Source: a bacterium
GTDB taxonomy: Bacteria; Bacteroidota; Bacteroidia; Bacteroidales; Muribaculaceae
Direction: 5' to 3'
Assembly: GCA_004563195.1 (NCBI GenBank)
Contig: SFTJ01000038.1
Coordinates: forward strand, 1-28,188
DNA length: 28,188 bases
In this document: positions 14,837 through 20,753 of the stretch, in pieces
Position numbering within the stretch: position 1 is the stretch's first letter
Layout of the letters: each line of letters begins with the position of its first letter
Translations under genes and position numbers: made by a program
Notes under the pieces: generated by a model
What the model saw: only the letters and a program-made list of their open reading frames with translations
The model's database searches: none
Told to the model about the DNA's origin: nothing

Positions 14837-15322
14837 TTAGAATGGCAAGCCGCCACCTTGCTTTTGTTGCGGTTGTTGAGGCTGTGCTTGTGGATATGGT
14901 GCATAACCTTGCTGTGGGTAAGGTGCTGCATTTGGATATGCTGGCTGTTGATATGCCGGTGCAGGCTGTTGAGGATACATAGGCTGTTGCGGTGGCATCG
15001 TAGGTGCAGCATATGTTTGCTGTGCTGCTTGTTGAATGCCGAGAAGGCGAATGCTATTGAACACTCTGCCATTGGCTTCCCTGCCACTGACTAATGCTTC
15101 AACGGTTACTCGCATACCTGGAGAAAATTGATTGAGCAGGTCCATTTTCTCGCCTGTTGCTTCAATCACTACAAGGCTTTGATGGGGTTGGTTATCTCGG
15201 TCGAACCAAGAGTCATCGAGAACTAATTCCCTTTTTTGGAACGGATTTCCGCCGCTCTTAGACGGAATGTCGATAACAGGGGAAATACTGTATATCGCTG
15301 CAGTTGCTGTTAATTTTATCAT
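14837..15322 (-). CDS. SSB-like protein (DUF3127)
   Basis: Residues 1-97 form a small beta-rich OB-like domain with FQKRELVLDD, LVVIEATGEKMDLLNQF and RVTVEALVSGREANGRVFNS, the DUF3127 pattern found in Bacteroidota SSB-like proteins. Residues 98-155 are a Pro/Gln/Tyr-rich linker with repeated YPQQPAP-type units. The last six residues, GGGLPF, resemble the DLPF-type tip by which SSB recruits partners. It would coat ssDNA during phage replication and recombination. It lies between the exonuclease and NinB genes, the expected Red-type neighbourhood. Confidence 0.9.
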   Translation of the reverse strand: MIKLTATAAIYSISPVIDIPSKSGGNPFQKRELVLDDSWFDRDNQPHQSLVVIEATGEKMDLLNQFSPGMRVTVEALVSGREANGRVFNSIRLLGIQQAAQQTYAAPTMPPQQPMYPQQPAPAYQQPAYPNAAPYPQQGYAPYPQAQPQQPQQKQGGGLPF

Positions 15323-15323
15323 C

Positions 15324-16385
15324 TTATAAAAGTTTTAGAGTGAAACTTCCTTTAACTACTTTCTTTACTACGTATTGTTCATAGAGGTCGGGGTGCTCAG
15401 CCTTGAAGCGTTTGGTGTCAAATGTTTCTCGCTCGCTGTCCTTGGCTATGACGCTGGAGAACGATTGCGTTTTCCACGACTTGATGCCGTGCTTCTCCAT
15501 TGCGGCTCTCAACTCATCTTTCAGTTTCTTGAGGTTGGCTTCGGCTTCAGCTGCACGTCGTAGGTTTTCGGTGATGAGTTCTATCACCATATCACTCACA
15601 ACTTGAATATCAGTTGATGGTGCAACAGGAACAATAGGCATTGTGAGTGTTGGAACTATCAACGATGGGTTCGGGTGGCAGTAATGTATCACACCTTCTT
15701 CATCAAGGCTCCACACTGAATTAAGCAGTTCCTTGACTTGCTTGCTTGGCTTTCGCTCAATAACCCAAAAAGCAGCGTCTCCACGGCGTAGCCAGTTAGA
15801 AGCAAGCCCCTCGACTTTAATGCCGGGGTTCTGTGCCTCAAACAGCTCTGCATACACACTCAACTGCCAGGATAGGTATTCTTTGAGTGCATCGGCGTGG
15901 TCGGCAAAGTAGCCGGGTTGTCCGTAGCCGTCAAGCGGATAGTAATTGAGGTTATTGGTTTTGGTGTCAACAAGCCATATACCATTGGTACTCTCTCGTA
16001 GCCATACATTGTCGATGTTGCTTGCCCACTTCTCTCCGTCGGTGACGGTGTACTCATTGGCAAGAGGAAGGAAGCCGTTGCGATGCTTGATGTAGCACTC
16101 AAGCTCTTGGCTAACGTCCCACGGCTCATCGCCGAATGAATTAGGGAATATCGTCTGCTTTACTCCGAGTTCGTCGTAGGTCTCGATTGCCTTGTGAACC
16201 GCAGAGCCGTATTGAGCAGCCCTCGGTATTGCTACTTGCTTTACGAAGTCGGAAGCATCTCCATACTCACCAAGTTTAAGCATTTGGTGGATAAGTCCGG
16301 TTATACCTACAAGCCTTTTCTCGCCGAGGTAATAGCTGTGACACTCCTCGTTGAATGCCACAGCAGATTGTCGTAGTTGAATCAT
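15324..16385 (-). CDS. PD-(D/E)XK phage exonuclease (Red/RecE-type)
   Basis: A Cas4/RecB-like nuclease core is visible: GSAVHKAIETYDE (about 58-70), SNIDNVWLRE (catalytic Asp region), IWLVDTKTNNLN (D-x-K) and YLSWQLSVYAELF, the Q-x-x-x-Y motif of this clan. A C-terminal helix rich in Ala/Glu/Lys (RRAAEAEANLKKLKDELRAA) and a basic terminus follow. At 353 residues it fits phage exonucleases paired with annealing proteins. It overlaps the Rad52-like gene by 4 bases (ATGA). I infer 5'-3' resection of duplex ends to supply ssDNA to the annealing protein. Confidence 0.88.
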   Translation of the reverse strand: MIQLRQSAVAFNEECHSYYLGEKRLVGITGLIHQMLKLGEYGDASDFVKQVAIPRAAQYGSAVHKAIETYDELGVKQTIFPNSFGDEPWDVSQELECYIKHRNGFLPLANEYTVTDGEKWASNIDNVWLRESTNGIWLVDTKTNNLNYYPLDGYGQPGYFADHADALKEYLSWQLSVYAELFEAQNPGIKVEGLASNWLRRGDAAFWVIERKPSKQVKELLNSVWSLDEEGVIHYCHPNPSLIVPTLTMPIVPVAPSTDIQVVSDMVIELITENLRRAAEAEANLKKLKDELRAAMEKHGIKSWKTQSFSSVIAKDSERETFDTKRFKAEHPDLYEQYVVKKVVKGSFTLKLL

Positions 16386-17140
16386 TGTGCGTTAATTGCT
16401 TTAGATTTGTCAGCGACTGCCTGATAGAAGTCAGTGCCTTTGTTACACATAGCAGGTGCGATGTTCACCCACTTGCTCCAGAGTTTCTGAATGTCGTCGA
16501 TGCTTTTGCAATCGTTCAGCTCTGTGAGTGCATCTTTAAGTTGAGCACCACTGAAGAATTGTTGTTGGGCAACTGGTTGTTGTGGCTGCTGGACTTGTTG
16601 AGCTTGTGTGTATTGCTCATACTTGCTCTCGTTATGACCAGTGGCTTTGCTGCCATACCAAATGTTGCCGCCAATGCCAAGAGGCTTCATTGCGATTGAA
16701 AGAGCGTCGGTGAGAGCCATTTTATAACCTTCATCATTGACATACCTGCCGTTCTTTTCGAGGCTGACGATTGCAGAGCCTCCGCATCCTTGAATTGCAT
16801 CGCTCCATTCTTTCGTTTCGGGGTCTCTGACATAAAGAGATACGTTGCAGAAGCATTTTACCTCTTCGCCGTAGGCTTCAGTCCAAAAGCGGTCGATTGT
16901 GTATTTCCAACCAAAGCCGACAGGACCGAAGATTTCAGTCATTCGTTTCATTCTCCACATCGGGTTTACGTCGCTCATTCCTTTTAGACGTCCGGCAAGG
17001 ATTTTTTTGAGTGCATCTGTCGGCACTTCACAAGCACGAGTATAGAAACGCAGATTGCGTTCATATTCCTCCTGTGCTTTGAGCAAAAGCACTTTTTCTG
17101 AGTCTTGCTCATCAATTTGATTTTTGGGTTTCTTCTCCAT
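16382..17140 (-). CDS. Rad52/Sak-like single-strand annealing protein
   Basis: The core (about 42-155) shows a Rad52-superfamily pattern: RLKGMSDVNPMWRMKRMTEIFG, then GFGWKYTIDRFW, a beta hairpin with FCNVSLYVRD, a Gly-rich IQGCGGSAI, and the hallmark EGYKMALTDALSIAMKPLGIG helix. A Gln/Pro-rich linker (QAQQVQQPQQP) and a small C-terminal helical domain follow, a plan seen in phage SSAPs. It would anneal complementary strands during phage recombination. It starts an operon with the exonuclease, and a variant of the leader motif (TGTTTGAC on the plus strand at 17154) precedes the ATG. Rad52 versus DdrA-type placement is not decided. Confidence 0.82.
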   Translation of the reverse strand: MEKKPKNQIDEQDSEKVLLLKAQEEYERNLRFYTRACEVPTDALKKILAGRLKGMSDVNPMWRMKRMTEIFGPVGFGWKYTIDRFWTEAYGEEVKCFCNVSLYVRDPETKEWSDAIQGCGGSAIVSLEKNGRYVNDEGYKMALTDALSIAMKPLGIGGNIWYGSKATGHNESKYEQYTQAQQVQQPQQPVAQQQFFSGAQLKDALTELNDCKSIDDIQKLWSKWVNIAPAMCNKGTDFYQAVADKSKAINAQ

Positions 17141-17162
17141 AATTGTAACTTATTGTTTGACG

Positions 17163-17543
17163 TTAAAAATCTTCTAATTCTTTGTTAATGCGGCTCTCCA
17201 TTTCAGCGAGTTCGTCTTCAGTAAACTCATACTCTTCACCAGTTTCTTCATCGGTGTAGGATGCGAATATTTCAGTAACTTCTCCCCAAGCTCTCCTCAA
17301 GTCTTCGCTCGGTGGTGTCCAATAATCGCCTGGGTCATATATCCACTCACCGCTTACATCGTAGGAAACTTCAATGTACCAGCCGTCTTTTTCATAGCAG
17401 ATATTATTATGCTCCGGTTCGTCGTATCTGCATCCGTAACCCTCTTCATCTTGCTCATAGCACGATGAACCAATTTCTGGCTCATCAAATACCATATCAA
17501 TGATGGTTGGGATAAGTTCGTTGAGGTCTTTTACTGTTTTCAT
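17163..17543 (-). CDS. Acidic phage protein (126 aa)
   Basis: The product is a very acidic 126-residue protein. It has three cysteines in the first half (SSCYEQDEEGYGCRYDEPEHNN, shown in part, then ICYE), a Trp/Tyr-rich beta region (GWYIEVSYDVSGEWIYDPGD) and an acidic C-terminal helix (ETGEEYEFTEDELAEMES). This resembles small phage proteins of unknown role next to recombination genes. The strong negative charge is compatible with a DNA-mimic or anti-nuclease function, which I only infer. Its leader carries the best copy of the repeated leader motif and it is the first gene behind promoter module 2. Confidence 0.7.
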   Translation of the reverse strand: MKTVKDLNELIPTIIDMVFDEPEIGSSCYEQDEEGYGCRYDEPEHNNICYEKDGWYIEVSYDVSGEWIYDPGDYWTPPSEDLRRAWGEVTEIFASYTDEETGEEYEFTEDELAEMESRINKELEDF

Positions 17544-17554
17544 CTTTGTGGTTG

Positions 17555-17569
17555 TTAACTGTTTGACTT
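17555..17569 (-). promoter_or_regulatory. Early-gene leader motif AAGTCAAACAGTTAA
   Basis: Read on the minus strand, AAGTCAAACAGTTAA lies 12-26 bases upstream of the ATG at 17543, within the ribosome-binding zone. Shorter or variant copies precede the genes at 306 (TTAACTGTTTG on the plus strand, 313-323), 9784 (9802-9810), 17140 (17154-17161) and 5165. A perfect reverse-complement copy lies in a short plus-strand transcription unit at 23637-23651. This could be a regulatory site at the RNA level. Confidence 0.55.
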
Positions 17570-17585
17570 TGTTTCTGATATACAG

Positions 17586-17641
17586 TAAAATTAGTGATTT
17601 TTAGCAAGTTACAGAAACAGAAACTTCACCATTTTTACACC
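17586..17641 (-). promoter_or_regulatory. Phage promoter module 2
   Basis: Minus-strand TTTC (17617-17614), 20-base spacer, TAATTTTA (17593-17586). Nine bases upstream of the -33 is GGTGTAAAAATGGTG (17641-17627). The spacing matches the three other modules. It drives the acidic protein gene and probably the whole recombination block behind it. Confidence 0.7.
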
Positions 17642-17929
17642 TTAACATTTACTGACATTTATGCCAAGCAAAGGTGCATAGAACTCGAAGTTGCGCCTTT
17701 CTACATCTGCATCTTCGATGTAATACTCGGCTCTCTCTTTCCACTTTTCAAAGCACTTTTTGCAGTACCATTGGTTAAGCACTGCAATGTAGTAACCTTT
17801 GTAGTTATTTGCCAACGCAATATCATCGCACCAGTCGCACTTTACGATAGTGGCACCGGTGGCATTGCGCAACTCTCTTGCAGTACACTCAATTATGAGG
17901 AACTGCTTGAACTCTACTAATTTTGCCAT
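17642..17929 (-). CDS. Small zinc-ribbon-like protein (95 aa)
   Basis: Two Cys-x-x-Cys pairs (CDWCDD around residue 31 and YCKKCFEKW around residue 56) lie 24 residues apart, the layout of a treble-clef or zinc-ribbon. Flanking strands (KLVEFKQFLIIEC, GYYIAVLNQW) and a C-terminal charged helix complete the protein. Similar small zinc proteins occur in early phage operons and may act as transcription or protein adaptors. The last codons are part of the conserved sequence upstream of promoter module 2. Confidence 0.75.
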   Translation of the reverse strand: MAKLVEFKQFLIIECTARELRNATGATIVKCDWCDDIALANNYKGYYIAVLNQWYCKKCFEKWKERAEYYIEDADVERRNFEFYAPLLGINVSKC

Positions 17930-18010
17930 TTTGTTGAGGTGTTACAGCGTCAACGACGCATAGGTTGATGAATATGAACCCGTTTGCTGATTTGACGAAT
18001 AGTAGCTTTC

Positions 18011-18241
18011 TCATTGGTCGGAGTTCTTGACGTAGTTGGCTACTTCGGCAAAAGCCTTGGCGAACTTGTCAAAATCCTCTCGGTGTATGAATACTCGCTG
18101 GCGTTCTTTCCTTGCCGGGTTCTTGTCTGTTGGTATCTCGCTTATTGTGATGTAAGACGCACCTTTTCGGTCGGTGTGAACATCGAGATAGTAGAGGCGT
18201 GTGCCTCCGCTTACCTGTTTGGTGAATTTGGGCTTTTCCAT
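18011..18241 (-). CDS. PUR-alpha-like DUF3276 protein
   Basis: A single PUR repeat is visible: a YYLDVHTDRKGASYITISE beta sheet followed by an ERQRVFIHREDFDKFAKAFAE helix, which is the DUF3276 pattern. Members are small nucleic-acid-binding proteins largely confined to Bacteroidota, with a fold like eukaryotic Pur-alpha that binds ssDNA and RNA. At 76 residues it holds one repeat and probably dimerises. The phage copy could act on transcription or replication. It lies immediately downstream of tRNA-like gene 1. Confidence 0.85.
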   Translation of the reverse strand: MEKPKFTKQVSGGTRLYYLDVHTDRKGASYITISEIPTDKNPARKERQRVFIHREDFDKFAKAFAEVANYVKNSDQ

Positions 18242-18265
18242 ATATGATGATGTGTTTGATGATAG

Positions 18266-18335
18266 AGGAGGCGGTAGGCTTCGAACCTACATCTTACACT
18301 CTGTGAGCAACGCATTACCTTTATGCTACACCTCC
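18266..18335 (-). tRNA. tRNA-like gene 1 (anticodon loop atypical)
   Basis: A cloverleaf can be drawn: acceptor GGAGGTG/CGCCTCC with one G-U pair, D-stem GCAT/ATGC with loop AAAGGTA, T-arm GTAGG-TTCGAAG-CCTAC, and no encoded CCA. The anticodon arm is irregular. The best pairing, TTGCT/TGTAA with a T-T mismatch, leaves the loop CACAGAG (formal anticodon CAG) without the universal U at position 33. The variable region is only 3 bases. At 70 nt it is short. It is either degenerate or an unusual phage tRNA, and I do not assign an amino acid. Confidence 0.7.
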
Positions 18336-18339
18336 AGTT

Positions 18340-18451
18340 AGCCGAGTTTGCCCGCTCGGCTGTCGGGGTTGATTTTAGATGATGCCTCGACCCTCACGGG
18401 CACTCATAGGTATCGTATGGAAAATATGTGGTTAAACAAACCCTCACGGGC
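18340..18451 (-). other. Structured non-coding segment upstream of tRNA-like gene 1
   Basis: No gene lies here. On the minus strand it contains two copies of GCCCGTGAGGGT 50 bases apart (18440-18451 and 18390-18401). It also has an 18-base copy of the start region of the early leftward transcript (18385-18368, matching 20301-20284) and a strong hairpin, AGCCGAG/CTCGGCT with an 8-base loop (18361-18340), directly before the tRNA 5' end. The hairpin may guide tRNA processing. The other parts could be regulatory RNA. Confidence 0.5.
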
Positions 18452-18470
18452 GTATTTATTATGGAATCAC

Positions 18471-18692
18471 TCAGTCATCAAATTCGTCATTGAGTTCACA
18501 ATCGCTGTTGAGGTAGTCTTTCATCCACTGGGGCATAAATCGGTTACAAGCCTTGACTGCAAGCCATAAGTATGCAAGTCCGATGAAATTGTAGTACACG
18601 GCATCTTCATTACCATTCATAACAAGTATGATACCAGGTGCGGCAATGATAGTAACAATTGCCCAAACGATGATTTTCTTTGTAAGTGTCAT
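18471..18692 (-). CDS. Small two-helix membrane protein (73 aa)
   Basis: I place the start at the ATG at 18692 (MTLTKKIIVWAIVTIIAAPG), which follows the upstream stop by 16 bases, rather than at the in-frame ATG inside that gene. Two hydrophobic helices (IIVWAIVTIIAAPGIILV and FIGLAYLWLAVKACN) are joined by a short polar loop, with a C-terminal acidic tail (SDCELNDEFDD). It is probably an inner-membrane phage protein. A superinfection-exclusion role is possible but not shown by the sequence. Confidence 0.75.
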   Translation of the reverse strand: MTLTKKIIVWAIVTIIAAPGIILVMNGNEDAVYYNFIGLAYLWLAVKACNRFMPQWMKDYLNSDCELNDEFDD

Positions 18693-18708
18693 ATCTGTAG
18701 TTTTTAGA

Positions 18709-18960
18709 TTATTTTTTACTTCGTGCATTTCGACAATGCCGCAGCACTTGAGCGGCGTTGCAATACCATTTGCCGTTCTGCGAGTTGGTAGGCTTATCTG
18801 CCGTTATCTCGCCGGCGGCTATCAAGTCTTGAAGTCGTTTGTTCCCTCCGACAATCTTCGCTGCTGTGTCTTTGCAGAATGTCTGCGTTGACATCACGAG
18901 CAAGATGTTCTCAAGCAGTATCTCGGAGGGATTGACAGAGGTAACAAAACTTCTTCCCAT
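18709..18960 (-). CDS. Small HTH-like phage protein (83 aa)
   Basis: The C-terminal 60 residues (TFCKDTAAKIVGGNKRLQDL, IAAGEITADKP, NGKWYCNAAQVLRHCR) follow a winged-helix or excisionase-like pattern: a recognition helix, then a G-K-W-Y-C wing, then a terminal helix. I recall this arrangement from small DNA-binding proteins of Bacteroidota phages. The ATG at 18960 lies 1 base after the upstream stop, so translation is coupled. An excisionase or Cro-like role is possible given the lysogeny region nearby. Confidence 0.7.
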   Translation of the reverse strand: MGRSFVTSVNPSEILLENILLVMSTQTFCKDTAAKIVGGNKRLQDLIAAGEITADKPTNSQNGKWYCNAAQVLRHCRNARSKK

Positions 18961-18961
18961 A

Positions 18962-19237
18962 TCACTTACATCTTAATACGGCAATAGCCTGGTTATCGTA
19001 GTCAACTCTCGTTTTCCACTCTCGACCCTCTTTCATTCGCTCTTTCACCATAATGGTGCCTGGGGCTGAACGTATTGTCGGATAATTGTAGTTCTCTACA
19101 TCAAAGAGTATAATGTCGCCGACATTCATCTTGCGGAGTTCATCTGCAATCTTGCCTTCAGCCCTCCATATACCCTTCATCTCAACTGAAGGGAACTTTG
19201 ACTTGAAGTAGTCAACAATGCTTTGTTTTATTTCCAT
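18962..19237 (-). CDS. Hypothetical phage protein (91 aa)
   Basis: The product starts with a helix (MEIKQSIVDYFKSKFPS), then has beta segments with GDIILFDVENYNYPTIR, PGTIMVKERMKEGREWKTR and VDYDNQAIAVLRCK. The layout resembles small phage proteins with a barrel-like DNA-binding fold, but there is no named family. It lies between tRNA-like gene 2 and the HTH-like gene, in the same orientation and with close spacing, so they share a transcript. Confidence 0.75.
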   Translation of the reverse strand: MEIKQSIVDYFKSKFPSVEMKGIWRAEGKIADELRKMNVGDIILFDVENYNYPTIRSAPGTIMVKERMKEGREWKTRVDYDNQAIAVLRCK

Positions 19238-19260
19238 TTTTCTTCGCTTTTGGTTCTTGG

Positions 19261-19331
19261 GAATGGTGGTCGGACTCGAACCGACATTTACGCATTAACC
19301 GTGCGGCGTTCTACCTTTGAACTACACCATT
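19261..19331 (-). tRNA. tRNA-Asn-like gene (GTT), U33 replaced
   Basis: Acceptor AATGGTG/CACCATT, D-stem GTTC/GAAC with loop AAAGGTA, T-arm GTCGG-TTCGAGT-CCGAC, 4-base variable region, 71 nt and no encoded CCA. The anticodon stem CCGCA/TGCGT has one mismatch at 27-43. The loop is CGGTTAA. Aligning it to the usual CTGTTAA of tRNA-Asn gives anticodon GTT with G where U33 is expected. The amino acid is therefore Asn by sequence, but decoding competence is doubtful. Confidence 0.75.
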
Positions 19332-19401
19332 GCTATATGAGGATTAACTGCCGTTTCGCTTTCAAACCATAGTAGCATACCTCGGCAGGTTCTAATAGTT
19401 A

Positions 19402-19536
19402 TTACTCAGCCATTTTATCCACGAGTAGGCTTTCTCGCTCGCATCTTTGCTTGGCATAGGAATGCGAGATATAACCTATCGCGACACAACTCCGTATCAA
19501 TGTGCTTTCGGGTTTTGGCGGCCCTAATCGCTGCAT
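19402..19536 (-). CDS. Possible 44-residue small protein
   Basis: Within the 300-base gap between tRNA-like genes 2 and 3 (19332-19631), a frame runs from an ATG at 19536 to a TAA. The product begins MQRLGPPKPESTLIRSCVAI and ends with a charged helix (YAKQRCERESLLVDKMAE). It looks protein-like. A CTCGCAT/ATGCGAG inverted repeat (about 19438-19468) inside it suggests that the DNA might instead encode a structured RNA. The rest of the gap shows no feature. Confidence 0.4.
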   Translation of the reverse strand: MQRLGPPKPESTLIRSCVAIGYISHSYAKQRCERESLLVDKMAE

Positions 19537-19631
19537 CTTTAGTTGCTATCGCTCATCGCTGACCACCCAGTGTCCTCACATCCGGTCAGTATCAGCGGAA
19601 AATCAATACGTCAAGGTACTCTTCTTTGGTG

Positions 19632-19724
19632 GCGGAGCAGCAGGAGTCGAACCTGCGTTGTCGGCTTTTGCCGAAGCCTTCGCTGGTCGGAAGGCTAACC
19701 TCGTCCACTTGGCCGTATGCTCCG
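19632..19724 (-). tRNA. Class II tRNA-like gene with 8-base anticodon loop
   Basis: Acceptor CGGAGCA/TGCTCCG, a D-loop with GG (AAGTGGACGA), a long variable arm TCGGC-AAAA-GCCGA, T-arm GCAGG-TTCGACT-CCTGC, 93 nt: a class II (Leu/Ser/Tyr-type) body. The anticodon stem CCTTC/GAAGG encloses eight bases, CGACCAGC, rather than seven, and there is no U at position 33. No standard anticodon can be read with confidence. It may be degenerate or specialised. Confidence 0.7.
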
Positions 19725-19801
19725 ATAACCCATTTGGGTCGAGGCTCTCTTGCCTCTGGGCAATGCTCACTCTTGAGCGCCGTAATGGTGTGACTTGGGA
19801 G

Positions 19802-20221
19802 TTAAGATTGGCGGATGAGGTCAAGAAGAATACCAATGCTCTCAATCTGCTTCTTGATGCCGGTTTCTCTTTCAATCTGCTTGAAATAGCCATCGCAGTA
19901 ATATTCCTTGTCCTTCTTGAGTTGCTCACAATCTTTCTTTGCCTTCTCCAAGTCAGCAGTGAGTGTATCTACTTGCTCGGTAAAGTATACGCTTTCAAGA
20001 TGTGTGATGTGGAAGTTGAGTGCGTTGTCGTCGATGATAGTTCCGATAGCACGGATGGGGTCATTGTCGGAGCCGTATTGGGCTTCGTCGATTTGAGCAA
20101 CAATGCTCTTGTCATTCGGGTTAATAGTGATAACTGCACCGCATTCGATGATGCTGCTTGCGAGGCTGATGAAAGACTCTTGGTCGATTGCCTCATAACG
20201 GTAAGAAATTTTCTTTTCCAT
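19802..20221 (-). CDS. Coiled-coil phage protein (139 aa)
   Basis: The first half is a small beta/alpha domain (KISYRYEAIDQESFISLASS, VITINPNDKSIVAQIDEAQY). The second half (about 80-139) is a long charged coiled coil (LTADLEKAKKDCEQLKKDKE). It is the first gene of the leftward early transcript, about 70 bases after the predicted start site of the repressor-facing promoter, so it is expressed first on induction. Its function is unknown. An antirepressor or Cro-like role is suggested by position only, since no HTH is visible. Confidence 0.75.
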   Translation of the reverse strand: MEKKISYRYEAIDQESFISLASSIIECGAVITINPNDKSIVAQIDEAQYGSDNDPIRAIGTIIDDNALNFHITHLESVYFTEQVDTLTADLEKAKKDCEQLKKDKEYYCDGYFKQIERETGIKKQIESIGILLDLIRQS

Positions 20222-20283
20222 AATAGGTTATTTTTATAAGATTACGTTTTTATTTCTCGCCTAAAATTCCTACCTTTGTGGTA

Positions 20284-20351
20284 GTTGATTTTAGATGATG
20301 CAAAGTTAATCCATTTGGATATATTATGCAAACAATATAACTCCATTTGGA
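20284..20351. promoter_or_regulatory. Lysogeny control region: early leftward promoter with repressor operators
   Basis: On the minus strand TTTG (20332-20329) is followed after exactly 20 bases by TAACTTTG (20308-20301), a perfect Bacteroidota promoter for the early operon. Two identical TCCATTTGGA sites, with TCCA/TGGA half-sites, lie at 20310-20319 (inside the -33/-7 spacer) and 20342-20351, 32 bases apart. This is about three helical turns. An ATATT/AATAT inverted repeat lies between them. I infer operators for the adjacent XRE repressor. I could not assign the plus-strand promoter. Confidence 0.75.
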
Positions 20352-20388
20352 CTTAATTTAATAATTATTAACAAATAAAGGTGTCGTT

Positions 20389-20733
20389 ATGGATTTATTA
20401 GACCGACTCAAAGCAGTAGTCTCCTACTCAAATTTGTCAGACCGCGCATTCGCTTTGAAATGCGGTCTGAAGCAACCAACACTCGACAAACAATTGAAAG
20501 GACTTCGTTCTGTAAGTCTTGAAACAATAATTGCAGTAGGGCAAAGATTTCCCGAAATTTCATCTGATTGGCTTCTTTATGGAGTTGGCGAAATGCTCCG
20601 AAGCGAATCAAAGGAAACAGAACGCATAAATGCTATGCTGGATACAATCACTCTACTCCAAGACACTATCCGTACAAAGGACGACACTATAAAGATGCTT
20701 ATGAAACGCATCGAAGAACTCGAAAATAAGTAA
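20389..20733 (+). CDS. XRE-family phage repressor (CI-like)
   Basis: The N-terminal 60 residues are a helix-turn-helix of the XRE class (LSDRAFALKCGLKQPTLDKQ, then GLRSVSLETIIAVGQRFPEIS and DWLLYGVGEM, a very common ending in Bacteroidota repressors). The last 45 residues form a coiled coil (TERINAMLDTITLLQDTIR, MKRIEELENK) for oligomerisation. No LexA-like protease domain is present, so induction must use another route, such as an antirepressor. At 114 residues it matches short phage repressors. It faces the leftward early operon across an operator region. Confidence 0.9.
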   Translation: MDLLDRLKAVVSYSNLSDRAFALKCGLKQPTLDKQLKGLRSVSLETIIAVGQRFPEISSDWLLYGVGEMLRSESKETERINAMLDTITLLQDTIRTKDDTIKMLMKRIEELENK

Positions 20734-20753
20734 CTCTCTAAATATCATAAATT

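Noticed and set aside
19502..20239. Plus-strand open frame of 245 codons over the tRNA-like gene 3 region
   Set aside because: It runs antisense through a clear class II tRNA-like body and the coiled-coil gene at 19802-20221, and its product has no protein-like pattern.
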